A stretch of DNA of 64,000 nucleotides from contig NZ_QTPO01000012.1 of the NCBI RefSeq assembly GCF_003853645.1, forward strand, positions 111,543 to 175,542. Direction: 5' to 3'. The translations under genes and the position numbers were made by a program. This document shows positions 40,134-48,542 of this stretch, one piece after another. The notes below the pieces were generated by a model. The model had not been told where the DNA came from, made no database searches, and worked only from the letters and a program-made list of their open reading frames with translations. Position 1 is the first letter of the stretch. Every line of letters starts with the position of its first letter. The DNA comes from Burkholderia sp. Bp9143. Its GTDB lineage: Bacteria; Pseudomonadota; Gammaproteobacteria; Burkholderiales; Burkholderiaceae.

Positions 40134-40766
40134 ATGAAACGCACTGACGACGTGTTGCTCGTGATCGACGTGCAGTACGACTTCATGCCGGGCGGCGCAC
40201 TCGCGGTGCCGGACGGCGACGCGGTCGTGCCGGTGATCAACGCGCTCGCGCAACGCTTCGACCAGGTGGTGCTGACGCAGGACTGGCACCCGCGCGAACA
40301 CGTGTCGTTCGCGGCGAACCACCCGGGGCGCGAGCCGTTCTCGACGCTCGCGCTGCCGTACGGCGAGCAGGTGCTGTGGCCCGTGCACTGCGTGCAGGAC
40401 ACGGAAGGCGCGGCGCTGCATCGCGACCTGGACATCCCGCATGCCAGGCTCGTGATCCGCAAGGGCGGCGACGCGCAGGTCGACAGCTATTCCGCGTTCG
40501 TCGAGGCCGACCGCACGACGCGCACGGGGCTCGCCGGCTATCTGCGCGAGCTCGGCGCGAAGCGCGTGTGGTGTTGCGGGCTCGCGACCGACTATTGCGT
40601 CGCGTGGTCCGCGCTCGATGCGCGTGCGGCAGGTTTCGAGGCCGCCGTGATCAACGATGCGTGCCGTGCGATCGACCTGAACGGGTCGCTCGCGCACGCA
40701 TGGCAACAGATGCAGGCGGCGGGCGTCGCGCATGTGACGTCCGCGGGCGCGCGCCCGACGGCGTAG
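40134..40766 (+). CDS. pncA: Nicotinamidase
   Basis: A 210-residue isochorismatase-fold enzyme that hydrolyses nicotinamide to nicotinate for NAD salvage. The catalytic triad is D12 (VIDVQYDFMPGGALAV), K110 (VIRKGGD) and C155 (GLATDYCVAW), nearly the numbering of E. coli PncA; metal-binding DWHPREHVSFAANH is present. AAGGAG precedes the ATG. It lies inside a beta-oxidation cluster, 43 bases after the FadB-type gene and 42 before the thiolase, so all three are probably cotranscribed. That placement is unusual for pncA. Confidence 0.96.
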   Translation: MKRTDDVLLVIDVQYDFMPGGALAVPDGDAVVPVINALAQRFDQVVLTQDWHPREHVSFAANHPGREPFSTLALPYGEQVLWPVHCVQDTEGAALHRDLDIPHARLVIRKGGDAQVDSYSAFVEADRTTRTGLAGYLRELGAKRVWCCGLATDYCVAWSALDARAAGFEAAVINDACRAIDLNGSLAHAWQQMQAAGVAHVTSAGARPTA

Positions 40767-40808
40767 CGCATTCCCATCCGACATGAAGCAGGACCGAAGG
40801 AGACTCGC

Positions 40809-41987
40809 ATGACCGAAGCCGTAATCGTATCGACCGCACGCACGCCGCTCGCGAAGTCGTGGCGCGGCGCATTCAACATGACGCACGGCGCGACGCTCGG
40901 CGGCCACGTGGTCGCGGCCGCGCTCGAACGCGCGAAGCTGGACCCCGCGCGCATCGAGGACGTGATCATGGGCTGCGCGAACCCGGAAGGCGCGACGGGT
41001 GCCAACATCGCGCGGCAGATTGCGCTGCGCGCCGGGCTGCCGGTGAGCGTGCCGGGGATGACGGTGAACCGTTTCTGCTCGTCAGGGCTGCAGACCATCG
41101 CGCTTGCCGCGCAGCGGATCATCGCGGGCGAGGGCGACGTGTATGTCGCCGGCGGCGTCGAATCGATCTCGTGCGTGCAGAACGAGATGAACCGGCACAT
41201 GATCCAGGAAGGCTGGCTCGTCGAGCACAAGCCCGAGATCTACTGGAACATGCTGCAGACGGCGGAGAACGTCGCGAAGCGCTACGGGATCGCGAAGGAG
41301 CGTCAGGACGAGTACGGCGTGCGGTCGCAACTGCGCGCCGCGGCCGCGCAGGAGGCCGGGCGCTTCAACGACGAGATCGTGCCGATCACCGTGCGTGCCG
41401 GCATTGCCGACAAGGCGACCGGCCGGCTGTTCACGCAGGACGTGACGGTGTCGGCCGACGAAGGCATCCGGCCCGACACGACGCTCGAAGGCGTGTCGAA
41501 GATCCGTTCGGCCGTGCCGGGTGGCGTGATCACCGCCGGCAACGCGAGCCAGTTCTCGGACGGCGCGTCGGCGTGCGTGGTGATGAACGCGGATGTCGCA
41601 CAGCGCGAAGGGCTGCAGCCGCTTGGCGTGTTCCGCGGTTTTGCGGTCGCCGGTTGCGAGCCGGACGAGATGGGCATCGGCCCGGTATTCGCGGTGCCGA
41701 AGCTGCTGAAGCAGGCGGGGCTGAAGGTCGACGACATCGGTCTGTGGGAACTGAACGAGGCATTCGCGGTACAGGTGCTGTACTGCCGCGACACGCTCGG
41801 GATTCCTGACGACCGCCTGAACGTGAACGGCGGCGCGATCGCTGTCGGCCATCCGTACGGCGTGTCGGGTGCGCGCCTGACGGGCCATGCGCTGATCGAA
41901 GGAAAGCGGCGCGGCGTGAAATACGTGGTCGTCACGATGTGCATCGGCGGCGGGCAGGGGGCCGCCGGGCTGTTCGAAATCATCTGA
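40809..41987 (+). CDS. Acetyl-CoA acyltransferase (thiolase)
   Basis: A 392-residue thiolase. Catalytic residues sit at canonical positions: C90 in [13 protein letters not shown]348 in [14 protein letters not shown] and C378 in [12 protein letters not shown]. The sequence is of the 3-ketoacyl-CoA (degradative) group rather than PhaA, judging by length and by the neighbouring FadB-like gene. It would cleave the 3-ketoacyl-CoA made by that protein into acetyl-CoA and a shortened acyl-CoA. AAGGAG lies upstream of the ATG. It is the last gene of the cluster. Confidence 0.95.
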   Translation: MTEAVIVSTARTPLAKSWRGAFNMTHGATLGGHVVAAALERAKLDPARIEDVIMGCANPEGATGANIARQIALRAGLPVSVPGMTVNRFCSSGLQTIALAAQRIIAGEGDVYVAGGVESISCVQNEMNRHMIQEGWLVEHKPEIYWNMLQTAENVAKRYGIAKERQDEYGVRSQLRAAAAQEAGRFNDEIVPITVRAGIADKATGRLFTQDVTVSADEGIRPDTTLEGVSKIRSAVPGGVITAGNASQFSDGASACVVMNADVAQREGLQPLGVFRGFAVAGCEPDEMGIGPVFAVPKLLKQAGLKVDDIGLWELNEAFAVQVLYCRDTLGIPDDRLNVNGGAIAVGHPYGVSGARLTGHALIEGKRRGVKYVVVTMCIGGGQGAAGLFEII

Positions 41988-42300
41988 CGTTAGATCGCGT
42001 GCCGCCGCGGCGTTCCGCGGCGAAAGCGGCGGCCGCGATTGCGAATCGGTGATATCCGGACCTGATTCATGAAGATTGTGAAGTAAAAGGTGCCGGTTCG
42101 GGGGTGCCGTTTCCCCTTACTTGTCAAACGAATTGCCGCACCTATACTTGCTCTGACATTTGCCTTTCGGCGGGATGGGCCAGCGTGTGCGTCGTACCAA
42201 CGCACGTAACGCGCTTCCGGTAGCCGGCGAAGACGATGCACCGCGCGTTTCCGGCATCGTGGACGTTTGAACCACGCAGCAGACCGAAACGGGGATCAAA
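41988..42300. other. Intergenic region and leader of the diguanylate cyclase gene
   Basis: A 313-base gap. A GC-rich hairpin (GCCGCCGC at 42001-42008, GCGGCGGC at 42026-42033) follows the thiolase without a T run. A promoter candidate is at 42121-42148. The leader beyond it can form a GTGCGT/ACGCAC hairpin but shows no recognised riboswitch. Confidence 0.5.
42121..42148 (+). promoter_or_regulatory. Sigma-70-type promoter candidate for the diguanylate cyclase
   Basis: TTGTCA (42121-42126) and TATACT (42143-42148) with a 16-base spacer, close to consensus, about 150 bases before the TTG start. Confidence 0.55.
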
Positions 42301-43701
42301 TTGAGCACGACCTATGCAGCGGGGGAACCGCCTCGCGTCGTCAGCGCGGCCGCGCGGCTCTACGCGAAATGCCTGCTGGTCGGTTTTGCATTGCTGCCGG
42401 CCTATCTGATTGCCTATCTGTGGTTCTTCAGCGACCCGCACGTCGTGTTCGAGAGCCACGCATTCCATGAAATCGCGATCGCGGCCGCGACCCTCGAAGG
42501 CGCGTTCGTCACCTACGTGACGTGGGTGTGCTACCGGTCGTCCGGCGAGCCGCTGCTGCGCTGGCTGACGCTCGGCTTTCTCGGTTTCGCGATGATCTAC
42601 GCGCTGCACGGTGTGTTTACCGGGATGGCGCACCACAACATCTGGCTGTTCCTGCTGTACGGGCCCGCCTCGCGCCTCGTGATGTCGATCCTGCTGCTGA
42701 CGGGCCTGCTGTCGTATTCGCAGCCGCCCGATCGCATCGAGAAGCGGACGCGCGCGCGAACGTGGCTGCCGTGGGTCATGTTGTTCGTGATCGTCAACGT
42801 GGCGGTCGCGTACGTCGCGTATTCGCCGGTCGCCGGCGCGCTGGGTACGCGGCTGTCGATGGAAGGCGGCGCGCTGGTGTTTTCGCTGCTGAACGTCGGC
42901 GTGCTGCTCGCGCGGCGCATCCGGTCGCCGCTGATGGTGATCTACGGCATGTCGATCATGGCGTTCGCGCTGTCGTCGCTCGCGTTTATCCTCGGCAAGC
43001 CGTGGAATCACATGTGGTGGCTCGCGCATGCGATCTTCGCGGGTGGCTTCTTCCTGCTCAGCTACGGCGTCGTGCAGGCGCTGCAGACGACGCGCTCGTT
43101 CTCCGCGATCTACAGCCAGGAAGACCTGATGAGCCGGCTGTCGGAATCGATGGCGCGCACCGAGAGTGCGTTGCAGGAACTGCGGCGCACGAACCAGAAG
43201 CTCGAATACATGGCCGCGACCGATCCGATGACGGGCGCGTCCAACCGCCGCCAATTCATCGCGCAGGTCGAGCGCGAAATCGTGCGCGCGGAACGCGACG
43301 GCACGCCGTTTTGCCTGCTCGCGCTCGATCTCGACAACTTCAAGAACATCAACGACGCGTACGGCCACCAGATCGGCGACGAAGTGCTGCGCGGCGTCGT
43401 GCGCCAGTGTCTCGAGGCGATACGTCCGGCCGGTGCGCTTGCGCGAGTCGGCGGCGAGGAGTTCATGGCGCTGTTGCCCGAGATGCCGCTCGAAGGCGCG
43501 CGCATGACCGCCGAGCGCGTGCGTTCGTCGATCGCGAGTTCGCCGTTCGGGCTGGATTTCAAGCGCGTGCAGGTGACGGTCAGCGTCGGCGTCGCGCAGT
43601 ACGGCGTCGATGGGAGCACGGTCGATGCGTTGCTGCGGGCGGTCGATGAACGCATGTATCAGGCGAAGCGGGACGGGCGCAATCGCGTGGTCGCGCACTG
43701 A
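42301..43701 (+). CDS. Membrane-bound diguanylate cyclase (GGDEF/GGEEF)
   Basis: A 466-residue protein with about eight transmembrane helices (roughly residues 15-270), a short coiled coil (SRLSESMARTESALQELRRT) and a C-terminal GGDEF domain. The active-site motif is GGEEF at residues 384-388, with LALDLDNFKNINDAYGHQ upstream, so c-di-GMP synthesis is expected. The primary inhibitory site, usually RxxD five residues before GGEEF, reads RPAG, so product inhibition is probably lost. The start is a TTG at 42301: an in-frame stop lies 11 codons upstream and no later start would keep helix 1. The membrane part matches no named sensor domain. Confidence 0.92.
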   Translation: MSTTYAAGEPPRVVSAAARLYAKCLLVGFALLPAYLIAYLWFFSDPHVVFESHAFHEIAIAAATLEGAFVTYVTWVCYRSSGEPLLRWLTLGFLGFAMIYALHGVFTGMAHHNIWLFLLYGPASRLVMSILLLTGLLSYSQPPDRIEKRTRARTWLPWVMLFVIVNVAVAYVAYSPVAGALGTRLSMEGGALVFSLLNVGVLLARRIRSPLMVIYGMSIMAFALSSLAFILGKPWNHMWWLAHAIFAGGFFLLSYGVVQALQTTRSFSAIYSQEDLMSRLSESMARTESALQELRRTNQKLEYMAATDPMTGASNRRQFIAQVEREIVRAERDGTPFCLLALDLDNFKNINDAYGHQIGDEVLRGVVRQCLEAIRPAGALARVGGEEFMALLPEMPLEGARMTAERVRSSIASSPFGLDFKRVQVTVSVGVAQYGVDGSTVDALLRAVDERMYQAKRDGRNRVVAH

Positions 43702-43795
43702 CGAACGGCCGCCGTGCGTCCGGCGACGTGGCGCGCTCGACTGCAACGCAATGGCGCCATGCGATGTATCGCCCGTTTCGCGCGCGACCGGAATG

Positions 43796-43829
43796 AAGCC
43801 CCGCAGGCGAATGCGCGTGCGGGGCTTTC
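43796..43829. terminator. Terminator between the cyclase and the lipoprotein gene
   Basis: AAGCCCCGCA (43796-43805) and TGCGGGGCTT (43818-43827) form a 10-base stem with a 12-base loop between two convergent genes. The T tract is short on both strands, so efficiency is uncertain. Confidence 0.6.
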
Positions 43830-43847
43830 GTTTCACTGACGCGTCAT

Positions 43848-45989
43848 CTATCGCGACGCAATGGCCGCGGCATGCTCCGGTTGCGCGTCCTGCATCCGCT
43901 GCGTCGCCTGCCACCAGTACTTGCCCGTGCGCAGTTGCGGATCGCGGATCGCGAGATACGTCGTGCTCCACAGCTGCGCCGCGTTGGCCTCGGTCGCATC
44001 CGCGCTGCGCGTGCCGAATGCGTCGGTCTGGTACTGGCCGTTGACGTACGACCAGGTCCACATTTCCGACGTGCGCATGTCGCGTCCGTTCGAGATCACC
44101 TGCCAGATCGTCTGCCGCGCCTGCGTCAGCAGCGTGCGCGTCGTGTCCGACAGGTCCTGGCGCGCGAGCTGGCGATCGAGCCCGGCGACCCACATCGCCT
44201 GCTGCCACGACCAGATCACCGTGCCGTGATACGCGGAACTCGTGAACTTCGGCCACAGCGCCTGGTTCGCATACGCGGGGTTCGCGATCAGCATCCCGGC
44301 ATCGGTGACGAGCCCGGTCGGGAACGGCCGCGTGACGTCGGCGACGATCCGCCGGAGCTGGTCGTCCGGCGGCGTGCCGAACAGCAGCGCGAAGCCGCCG
44401 TCGGAATTCATCACCGGAATCGGCGTGCCCTGCTGGTCGAGCGACAGCGCGTAGAACGTCAGCGGCGCGCCCGGCGCGGTGCCGGCCGGCACACCGGCGG
44501 ACGGCGCATAGGCCGACACGTCGGTCGCCGCCTGCGCGGCCGGCACGCTCACCTGGAACAGCGGCGGCGCCTGCCGCTCCCAGGTAGCCGCTTCGGTAGC
44601 CGTGTTCGCGAGCGTCGCGCGTTGCCCGGCGTCCAGGTACGGATCGAGCAGGCCACGCGCGAGGAACGCATTCGCCGCGCGCAGCGCGGCCGGCACGAGC
44701 ACCGCGTTCACGTCGTACGGATAGACGCCGCCGCCGAGCCCGTCGGTGCTGTCGCGCCAGTTGCCGACGATCTCGCCGGGCCGCAGGTGGATCAGGTTCG
44801 CGACCGATGGCTGTTGCGCGAACGGCTGCGCGGTCGCCGCGACGTGCAGCAGGTTGACGACGAGCCGGCTGCCGTTCGTCTGGCCGTCGCTGCCGCGTTG
44901 CGCGAGATAGGCGGCCGCGCGCGCCTGGCCGCGCGTGTCGTCGATCAGCCAGGCCGCCGCGATCGGCGCGAGCAGGTAGTCGCTGTCGATCATCTTGTAG
45001 TCGTAGGTCGGCGTCGCATCCTTCGGCCGGCCGTGCTTCGCGTTGTCGACCAGCGCGAATTCGCCGATGCCTTCCTCGTGCGCGACCTTGCCGTCATTCG
45101 ACAGGCGGTTCAGCACCGACGTCAGGCCGGCCTCGATCGCCGCCGGCTCGAGCACCGGCATCAGCATGCGCACCGAGATCAGCGTGTCGCGGCCGAAGTA
45201 GGTGTCGTACTGCCAGGAGCCGGCCAGCAGCTTGTCGTGGAAGCTCAGGAATTCGAGCACGTTCTGGCTGACCGGGTCGGGATTCACGGACGGCGCGAGC
45301 AGGTCGGCGCGCAGGATCGGCGACAGCGGTGTCTCGCCCGACAGCGCGTCGACATGCAGTTTCAGCGTGCGTGTGCCGGCCGCCGCGCGCAGCACGAGCT
45401 TGCCGCCCGCTGCCGTCGCGATGCTGCCGCCGTCGCGCGGCGTGATGCGCAGCGCGTAACCGGGCGCGCCGTCGAGCCGGTCGCGCTGCCATTGCGCGGC
45501 GCTGCCCTGGAGCGTCGGGGCGGCGACGATCTCCGGCGGAATCGTCGCGCCGCCGTTGAAGTCGCGCAGGAAGCGCACGTTGCTCAGCAGCCCCTGGCGG
45601 ATCGTCAGCGTGTCGGTGTCGACCGACACGTCGGCGCCGATGCCGTACAGCGGGCGGCCGTGCGTGTCGGGTACCGACAGCGCGGACGGCGCCGTGTCGA
45701 GGCTCCAGTTCACCGGCTGCGCGGTATCGTCGAACCACAGCCCGGTGCCGCTGTTACCGGCCGGAAACACCACGAGCAGGCGCGGTTTCGTCGACGAGCG
45801 TACCAGCAGGTGCGCGGCGACCTTGTCCTGCCGGTAGAACGCATTGATCTGCCCGCCGGCATCCATGCGGAACGACAGTGCGGCCTGGTTCGACGGCGGG
45901 TTGCCCGACTGGACGTCGTCGTCGTTGCAGGCCGCGAGCAGGCCTGCGCAGACGAATCCCGTACACAGCGACTTCGCGAAGCGATGCAT
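43848..45989 (-). CDS. Large lipoprotein, probable six-hairpin glycosidase-like fold
   Basis: A 713-residue exported lipoprotein: the signal MHRFAKSLCTGFVCAGLLAACNDDD has a lipobox (LAAC, lipidated Cys 21), and the Asp residues after it are an outer-membrane retention avoidance candidate only in enterics. The N-terminal 200 residues look beta-rich. The rest, from about 260, is helical, with WQYDTYFGRDTLISVRMLMP, DGKVAHEEGIGEFA and IWSWQQAMWVAG resembling alpha/alpha six-hairpin glycosidases; conserved Asp/Glu in DTYFGRD and HEEGIGE could be catalytic. I cannot name a GH family or substrate. It stands alone, with an AT-rich gap upstream. Confidence 0.75.
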   Translation of the reverse strand: MHRFAKSLCTGFVCAGLLAACNDDDVQSGNPPSNQAALSFRMDAGGQINAFYRQDKVAAHLLVRSSTKPRLLVVFPAGNSGTGLWFDDTAQPVNWSLDTAPSALSVPDTHGRPLYGIGADVSVDTDTLTIRQGLLSNVRFLRDFNGGATIPPEIVAAPTLQGSAAQWQRDRLDGAPGYALRITPRDGGSIATAAGGKLVLRAAAGTRTLKLHVDALSGETPLSPILRADLLAPSVNPDPVSQNVLEFLSFHDKLLAGSWQYDTYFGRDTLISVRMLMPVLEPAAIEAGLTSVLNRLSNDGKVAHEEGIGEFALVDNAKHGRPKDATPTYDYKMIDSDYLLAPIAAAWLIDDTRGQARAAAYLAQRGSDGQTNGSRLVVNLLHVAATAQPFAQQPSVANLIHLRPGEIVGNWRDSTDGLGGGVYPYDVNAVLVPAALRAANAFLARGLLDPYLDAGQRATLANTATEAATWERQAPPLFQVSVPAAQAATDVSAYAPSAGVPAGTAPGAPLTFYALSLDQQGTPIPVMNSDGGFALLFGTPPDDQLRRIVADVTRPFPTGLVTDAGMLIANPAYANQALWPKFTSSAYHGTVIWSWQQAMWVAGLDRQLARQDLSDTTRTLLTQARQTIWQVISNGRDMRTSEMWTWSYVNGQYQTDAFGTRSADATEANAAQLWSTTYLAIRDPQLRTGKYWWQATQRMQDAQPEHAAAIASR

Positions 45990-46753
45990 GTCATGTCCCT
46001 CCTGATGACTGGCGATTTTTTATGAGAATGATCGAATCAGCGGGCGCTCGGCCTGCTTCGTCCGGTGCGGCGGCATTCAGATGAATGCGCGATTTAATCC
46101 GGATGTGATGCGGGGCGAATCGGGCGGTATAACCGGCGAGCGGTTAAATGCCGGAATTGAAAAGCGAAAGGAAATTCCGCCCGGTGAGGCATGAATGACG
46201 AATTCCACTGGCGCCACGGCATGGCGCGGGAAGTAAATCGTGCGCAGCGAGGAAAATGAAACGTAAGCTGTCGTAGGGGATTCTAAAGTTCGGATAAAGC
46301 CGAAGTCAATAATGATTTTGAAGACCCTCGAATAATCGCTTGAAAAGCGGGTGAAATTATTTCCTGATGGGTCGGTAAATTATTCGAATTGATGTGAATT
46401 GAAAAATAATCGCATTTGAAATGCGACGAGAATCAATTGGCAGTGGATGCCGGTATGGGCGATTTGCCGGTGTCTGCCGGGCGGTTGAATCGACGGCGGC
46501 GAATTCAGTGAATTCGCCGCGGCAGGCGAGCGAGAAATTGGCGTTCCCGCAATGGAGCCGAGTGCGGCCGCGCGATGCCGGTTTCGAATGCCGGTCCCGA
46601 ACCGCAGTGCCCTCGATCACCCGTCGGAGCCCACAGATTTGGTAGGCTTGGAGTCTTCTTGCGCCTTCGATTCCGGTCTTTCGCGGAGTCGGGCGTTTCA
46701 TTGATGGCAGGCGGTGGTCGAAGTCGCCCTTGCATCGTCTTGGAGAATGCGCG
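45990..46753. other. AT-rich 764-base intergenic region
   Basis: The longest gap in the window. From 46261 to 46440 I count about 37% GC by hand, against well over 60% around it. No convincing gene is present: the short open frames lack start signals and codon bias. It must hold the promoter of the leftward lipoprotein gene and that of the isochorismatase-like gene. A 25-base palindrome lies at 46496-46520. The stretch may be a silenced regulatory region or a relic of transferred DNA. Confidence 0.6.
46496..46520. promoter_or_regulatory. 25-base palindrome, possible operator
   Basis: GCGGCGAATTCA and its exact complement TGAATTCGCCGC flank a single central G, giving 12 perfect pairs. This is far longer than chance predicts in 64 kb. 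With a 1-base centre it cannot form a good RNA hairpin, so a DNA-binding dimer site is more likely. It is 233 bases before the isochorismatase-like start. Confidence 0.5.
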
Positions 46754-47284
46754 GTGCTACACGTACCCGACGATTCAGTGCTCGTATTGGTGGATTTTCA
46801 GACCCGACTGATGCCGGCGATTCACGACGGGGCGCTCGTCGTGGCGCAGGCCGTTCGACTCGGCCGTATTGCGCGGATATTCGAGGTGCCGGTCATCGGT
46901 ACCGAACAGAGTCCGCTCCGGCTCGGCGAGACCGTGTCGGACTTCAAGGGGTTGTGCTCGAACACCGTGGCCAAGGACCATTTCGACGCGTGCGCGGAAG
47001 GCCTGGCCGATGCGCTTCCGGCCGAACGCAACAATGTCATCATTGCCGGTTGCGAGGCACACGTCTGTGTGTTGCAAACGGCCTTCGGCCTGTTGCGCAG
47101 CGGCCGTAAGGTCACGGTGGTCAGCGACGCCGTGGGCTCCCGCAAAACGGTGGATCGAGATGCGGCGATCGACAGGCTCGGGGCGCGGGGCGTGGAGATT
47201 GCGACCGTCGAGATGATCGGGTTCGAATGGCTCGGGTCCAGTCGGCATCCGCGTTTTCGCGACGTGCTGCATCTGATCAAGTGA
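46754..47284 (+). CDS. Isochorismatase-like cysteine hydrolase
   Basis: A 176-residue cysteine hydrolase of the isochorismatase superfamily. The triad is readable: D14 in VLVDFQTRLMPAI, K74 in NTVAKDHFDAC and C105 in IAGCEAHVCVLQTAFGLL. It resembles the YcaC group, whose substrates are unknown; it lacks the metal-binding DWHPxxH of nicotinamidases, so it is not a second PncA. I choose the GTG at 46754 because GGAG lies 8 bases upstream; a TTG at 46730 would add eight residues. It stands alone, after the AT-rich region. Confidence 0.9.
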   Translation: MLHVPDDSVLVLVDFQTRLMPAIHDGALVVAQAVRLGRIARIFEVPVIGTEQSPLRLGETVSDFKGLCSNTVAKDHFDACAEGLADALPAERNNVIIAGCEAHVCVLQTAFGLLRSGRKVTVVSDAVGSRKTVDRDAAIDRLGARGVEIATVEMIGFEWLGSSRHPRFRDVLHLIK

Positions 47285-47602
47285 ATCACGGCGTCGGGGC
47301 GCGGCTTGGAACGCCACACCCGCAAGCGGGCGAGAGAACCTCGGGATACCGTCCGTTGGCGCCGGCAAGTCTGGCAGGCTGATGCCGGTATCGGTACTCG
47401 CGAGCGGGATCCCGGTGTCGATGAGCGACGCGGAGAAAAAGCGGGCATCGCCGCCGCAGGTGTGAAATGATGCCCGTTTCGACGTTCGCGTTCCCGTGGC
47501 CGGCCGCGCTTGCCGGCGCGTGAATGGCGGAGCAACGGAACATCCATGACCGGCAAGGGTTTCGGCCGGAATGGCGATTCAACCCGAACAGGAGCAACGA
47601 AA
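47285..47602. other. Intergenic region with a terminator-like hairpin
   Basis: A 318-base gap. CGGGCATC (47442-47449) and GATGCCCG (47469-47476) form an 8-base stem with T-rich flank on each strand (GAAAAAG to the left, TTT to the right), which could act as a weak terminator. No gene seen. Confidence 0.5.
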
Positions 47603-47920
47603 GTGATCAGACATATCGTGATGTGGAAGCTGAAGGAATCGGCCGAAGGCGGCACGCGCGCGCAGAACGCGCTGAAGCTGAAGGAAAAGCTCGAAGGCTG
47701 CCGCGACCTCGTGCCGGGCATCCTGCAGCTCGACGTCGGCATCGCGACGCCGGGGCTCGAAGCCACGTCGGACGTCGTGCTCGTATCCGATTTCACGGAC
47801 CAGGCCGCACTGAATGCCTACCAGGTACACCCGGTTCACCAGGAAGTGAAGAAATTCGTCGTGGCGGTGGCCGAATCGCGCCAGTGCGTCGACTATCTCT
47901 CCGAAAGCACGGCACGATGA
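47603..47920 (+). CDS. Dabb-domain (stress-responsive alpha/beta-barrel) protein
   Basis: A 105-residue protein starting VIRHIVMWKLKESAEG, the signature of Dabb dimeric ferredoxin-like barrels; TSDVVLVSDFTDQAALNAYQ and VHPVHQEVKKFV follow. Members range from stress proteins to small monooxygenase-like or polyketide-cyclase enzymes; the function here is unknown. The GTG start at 47603 has GGAG 8 bases upstream, whereas the in-frame ATG at 47510 does not. Its stop overlaps the start of the next gene (ATGA), so the two are translationally coupled. Confidence 0.88.
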   Translation: MIRHIVMWKLKESAEGGTRAQNALKLKEKLEGCRDLVPGILQLDVGIATPGLEATSDVVLVSDFTDQAALNAYQVHPVHQEVKKFVVAVAESRQCVDYLSESTAR

Positions 47921-48396
47921 GCGGCGCGGCATCTCCGACGGACGGTCCGTCGATCGAAAGCCCGTTTGTCGATCTGCTCGGTGTGCAGCTGGTGTCCGCA
48001 AAGGATGGTGCGAGCGAGATCGTGCTGCCGCTCGACGAGCGGCACATGAATACGTGGGGCATCGCGCACGGCGGCGTGACGATGACGCTGTCGGACATCG
48101 CGCTCGCGATGGCCGCGCGCAGCCTGACCGACGACGGCGTCGGCGTCGTCACGGTCGAGATGAAGGTGAACTTCATGCAGCCCGGGCGCGGCGAGTTGCG
48201 CGCGTACGGACGCGTGATGCATCGTTCGACGACGATGGCGTACTGCGAAGGCGAAGTGCGCGACAGCGACGGCAACTTCGTCGCGAAGGCGCTCGGTACG
48301 TTCAAGTACATGCGGCGGCTCGCGGTGGGCCGCGACATCAAGCGGCAACGCACGCGCACGGCGCCGGATGCGCAGCCCGGCCCGAGCGACGCGTAA
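47917..48396 (+). CDS. Hotdog-fold acyl-CoA thioesterase (PaaI-like)
   Basis: A 159-residue hotdog protein of the PaaI/YbgC-related group. The fold-defining helix NTWGIAHGGVTMTLSDIALA carries the HGG motif, and VTVEMKVNFMQPGRGEL is the central strand. PaaI-type enzymes hydrolyse phenylacetyl-CoA and related aromatic thioesters, protecting the CoA pool. No paa genes are present here, so the substrate is open. The ATG overlaps the Dabb stop codon by four bases (ATGA). A basic, disordered tail ends the protein. Confidence 0.9.
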   Translation: MSGAASPTDGPSIESPFVDLLGVQLVSAKDGASEIVLPLDERHMNTWGIAHGGVTMTLSDIALAMAARSLTDDGVGVVTVEMKVNFMQPGRGELRAYGRVMHRSTTMAYCEGEVRDSDGNFVAKALGTFKYMRRLAVGRDIKRQRTRTAPDAQPGPSDA

Positions 48397-48542
48397 GCGC
48401 CCGGATGCACGGCGGCCCCGCCCTCCACGGGCAGGACCGTTTTGATTGACGGCACGGGATTCCGGCGCACCGCGCGCCGGACCCGCGCGTGGCATCATGT
48501 AACGCTTGTCCGCTCGCGGCGCCGCACGCGCCGTCCTCACCG

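Noticed and set aside
42149..42300. c-di-GMP riboswitch in the leader of the diguanylate cyclase gene
   Set aside because: The leader can form a small hairpin, but the conserved GEMM core elements are absent.
43872..46025. A 717-codon plus-strand frame opposite the lipoprotein gene
   Set aside because: Arg/Val/Asp-rich shadow; the minus-strand protein has a signal peptide, lipobox and folded-protein composition.
46357..46701. Short minus-strand frame inside the AT-rich gap (114 codons)
   Set aside because: No ribosome site, no family character and poor codon bias; it spans the palindrome and looks non-coding.
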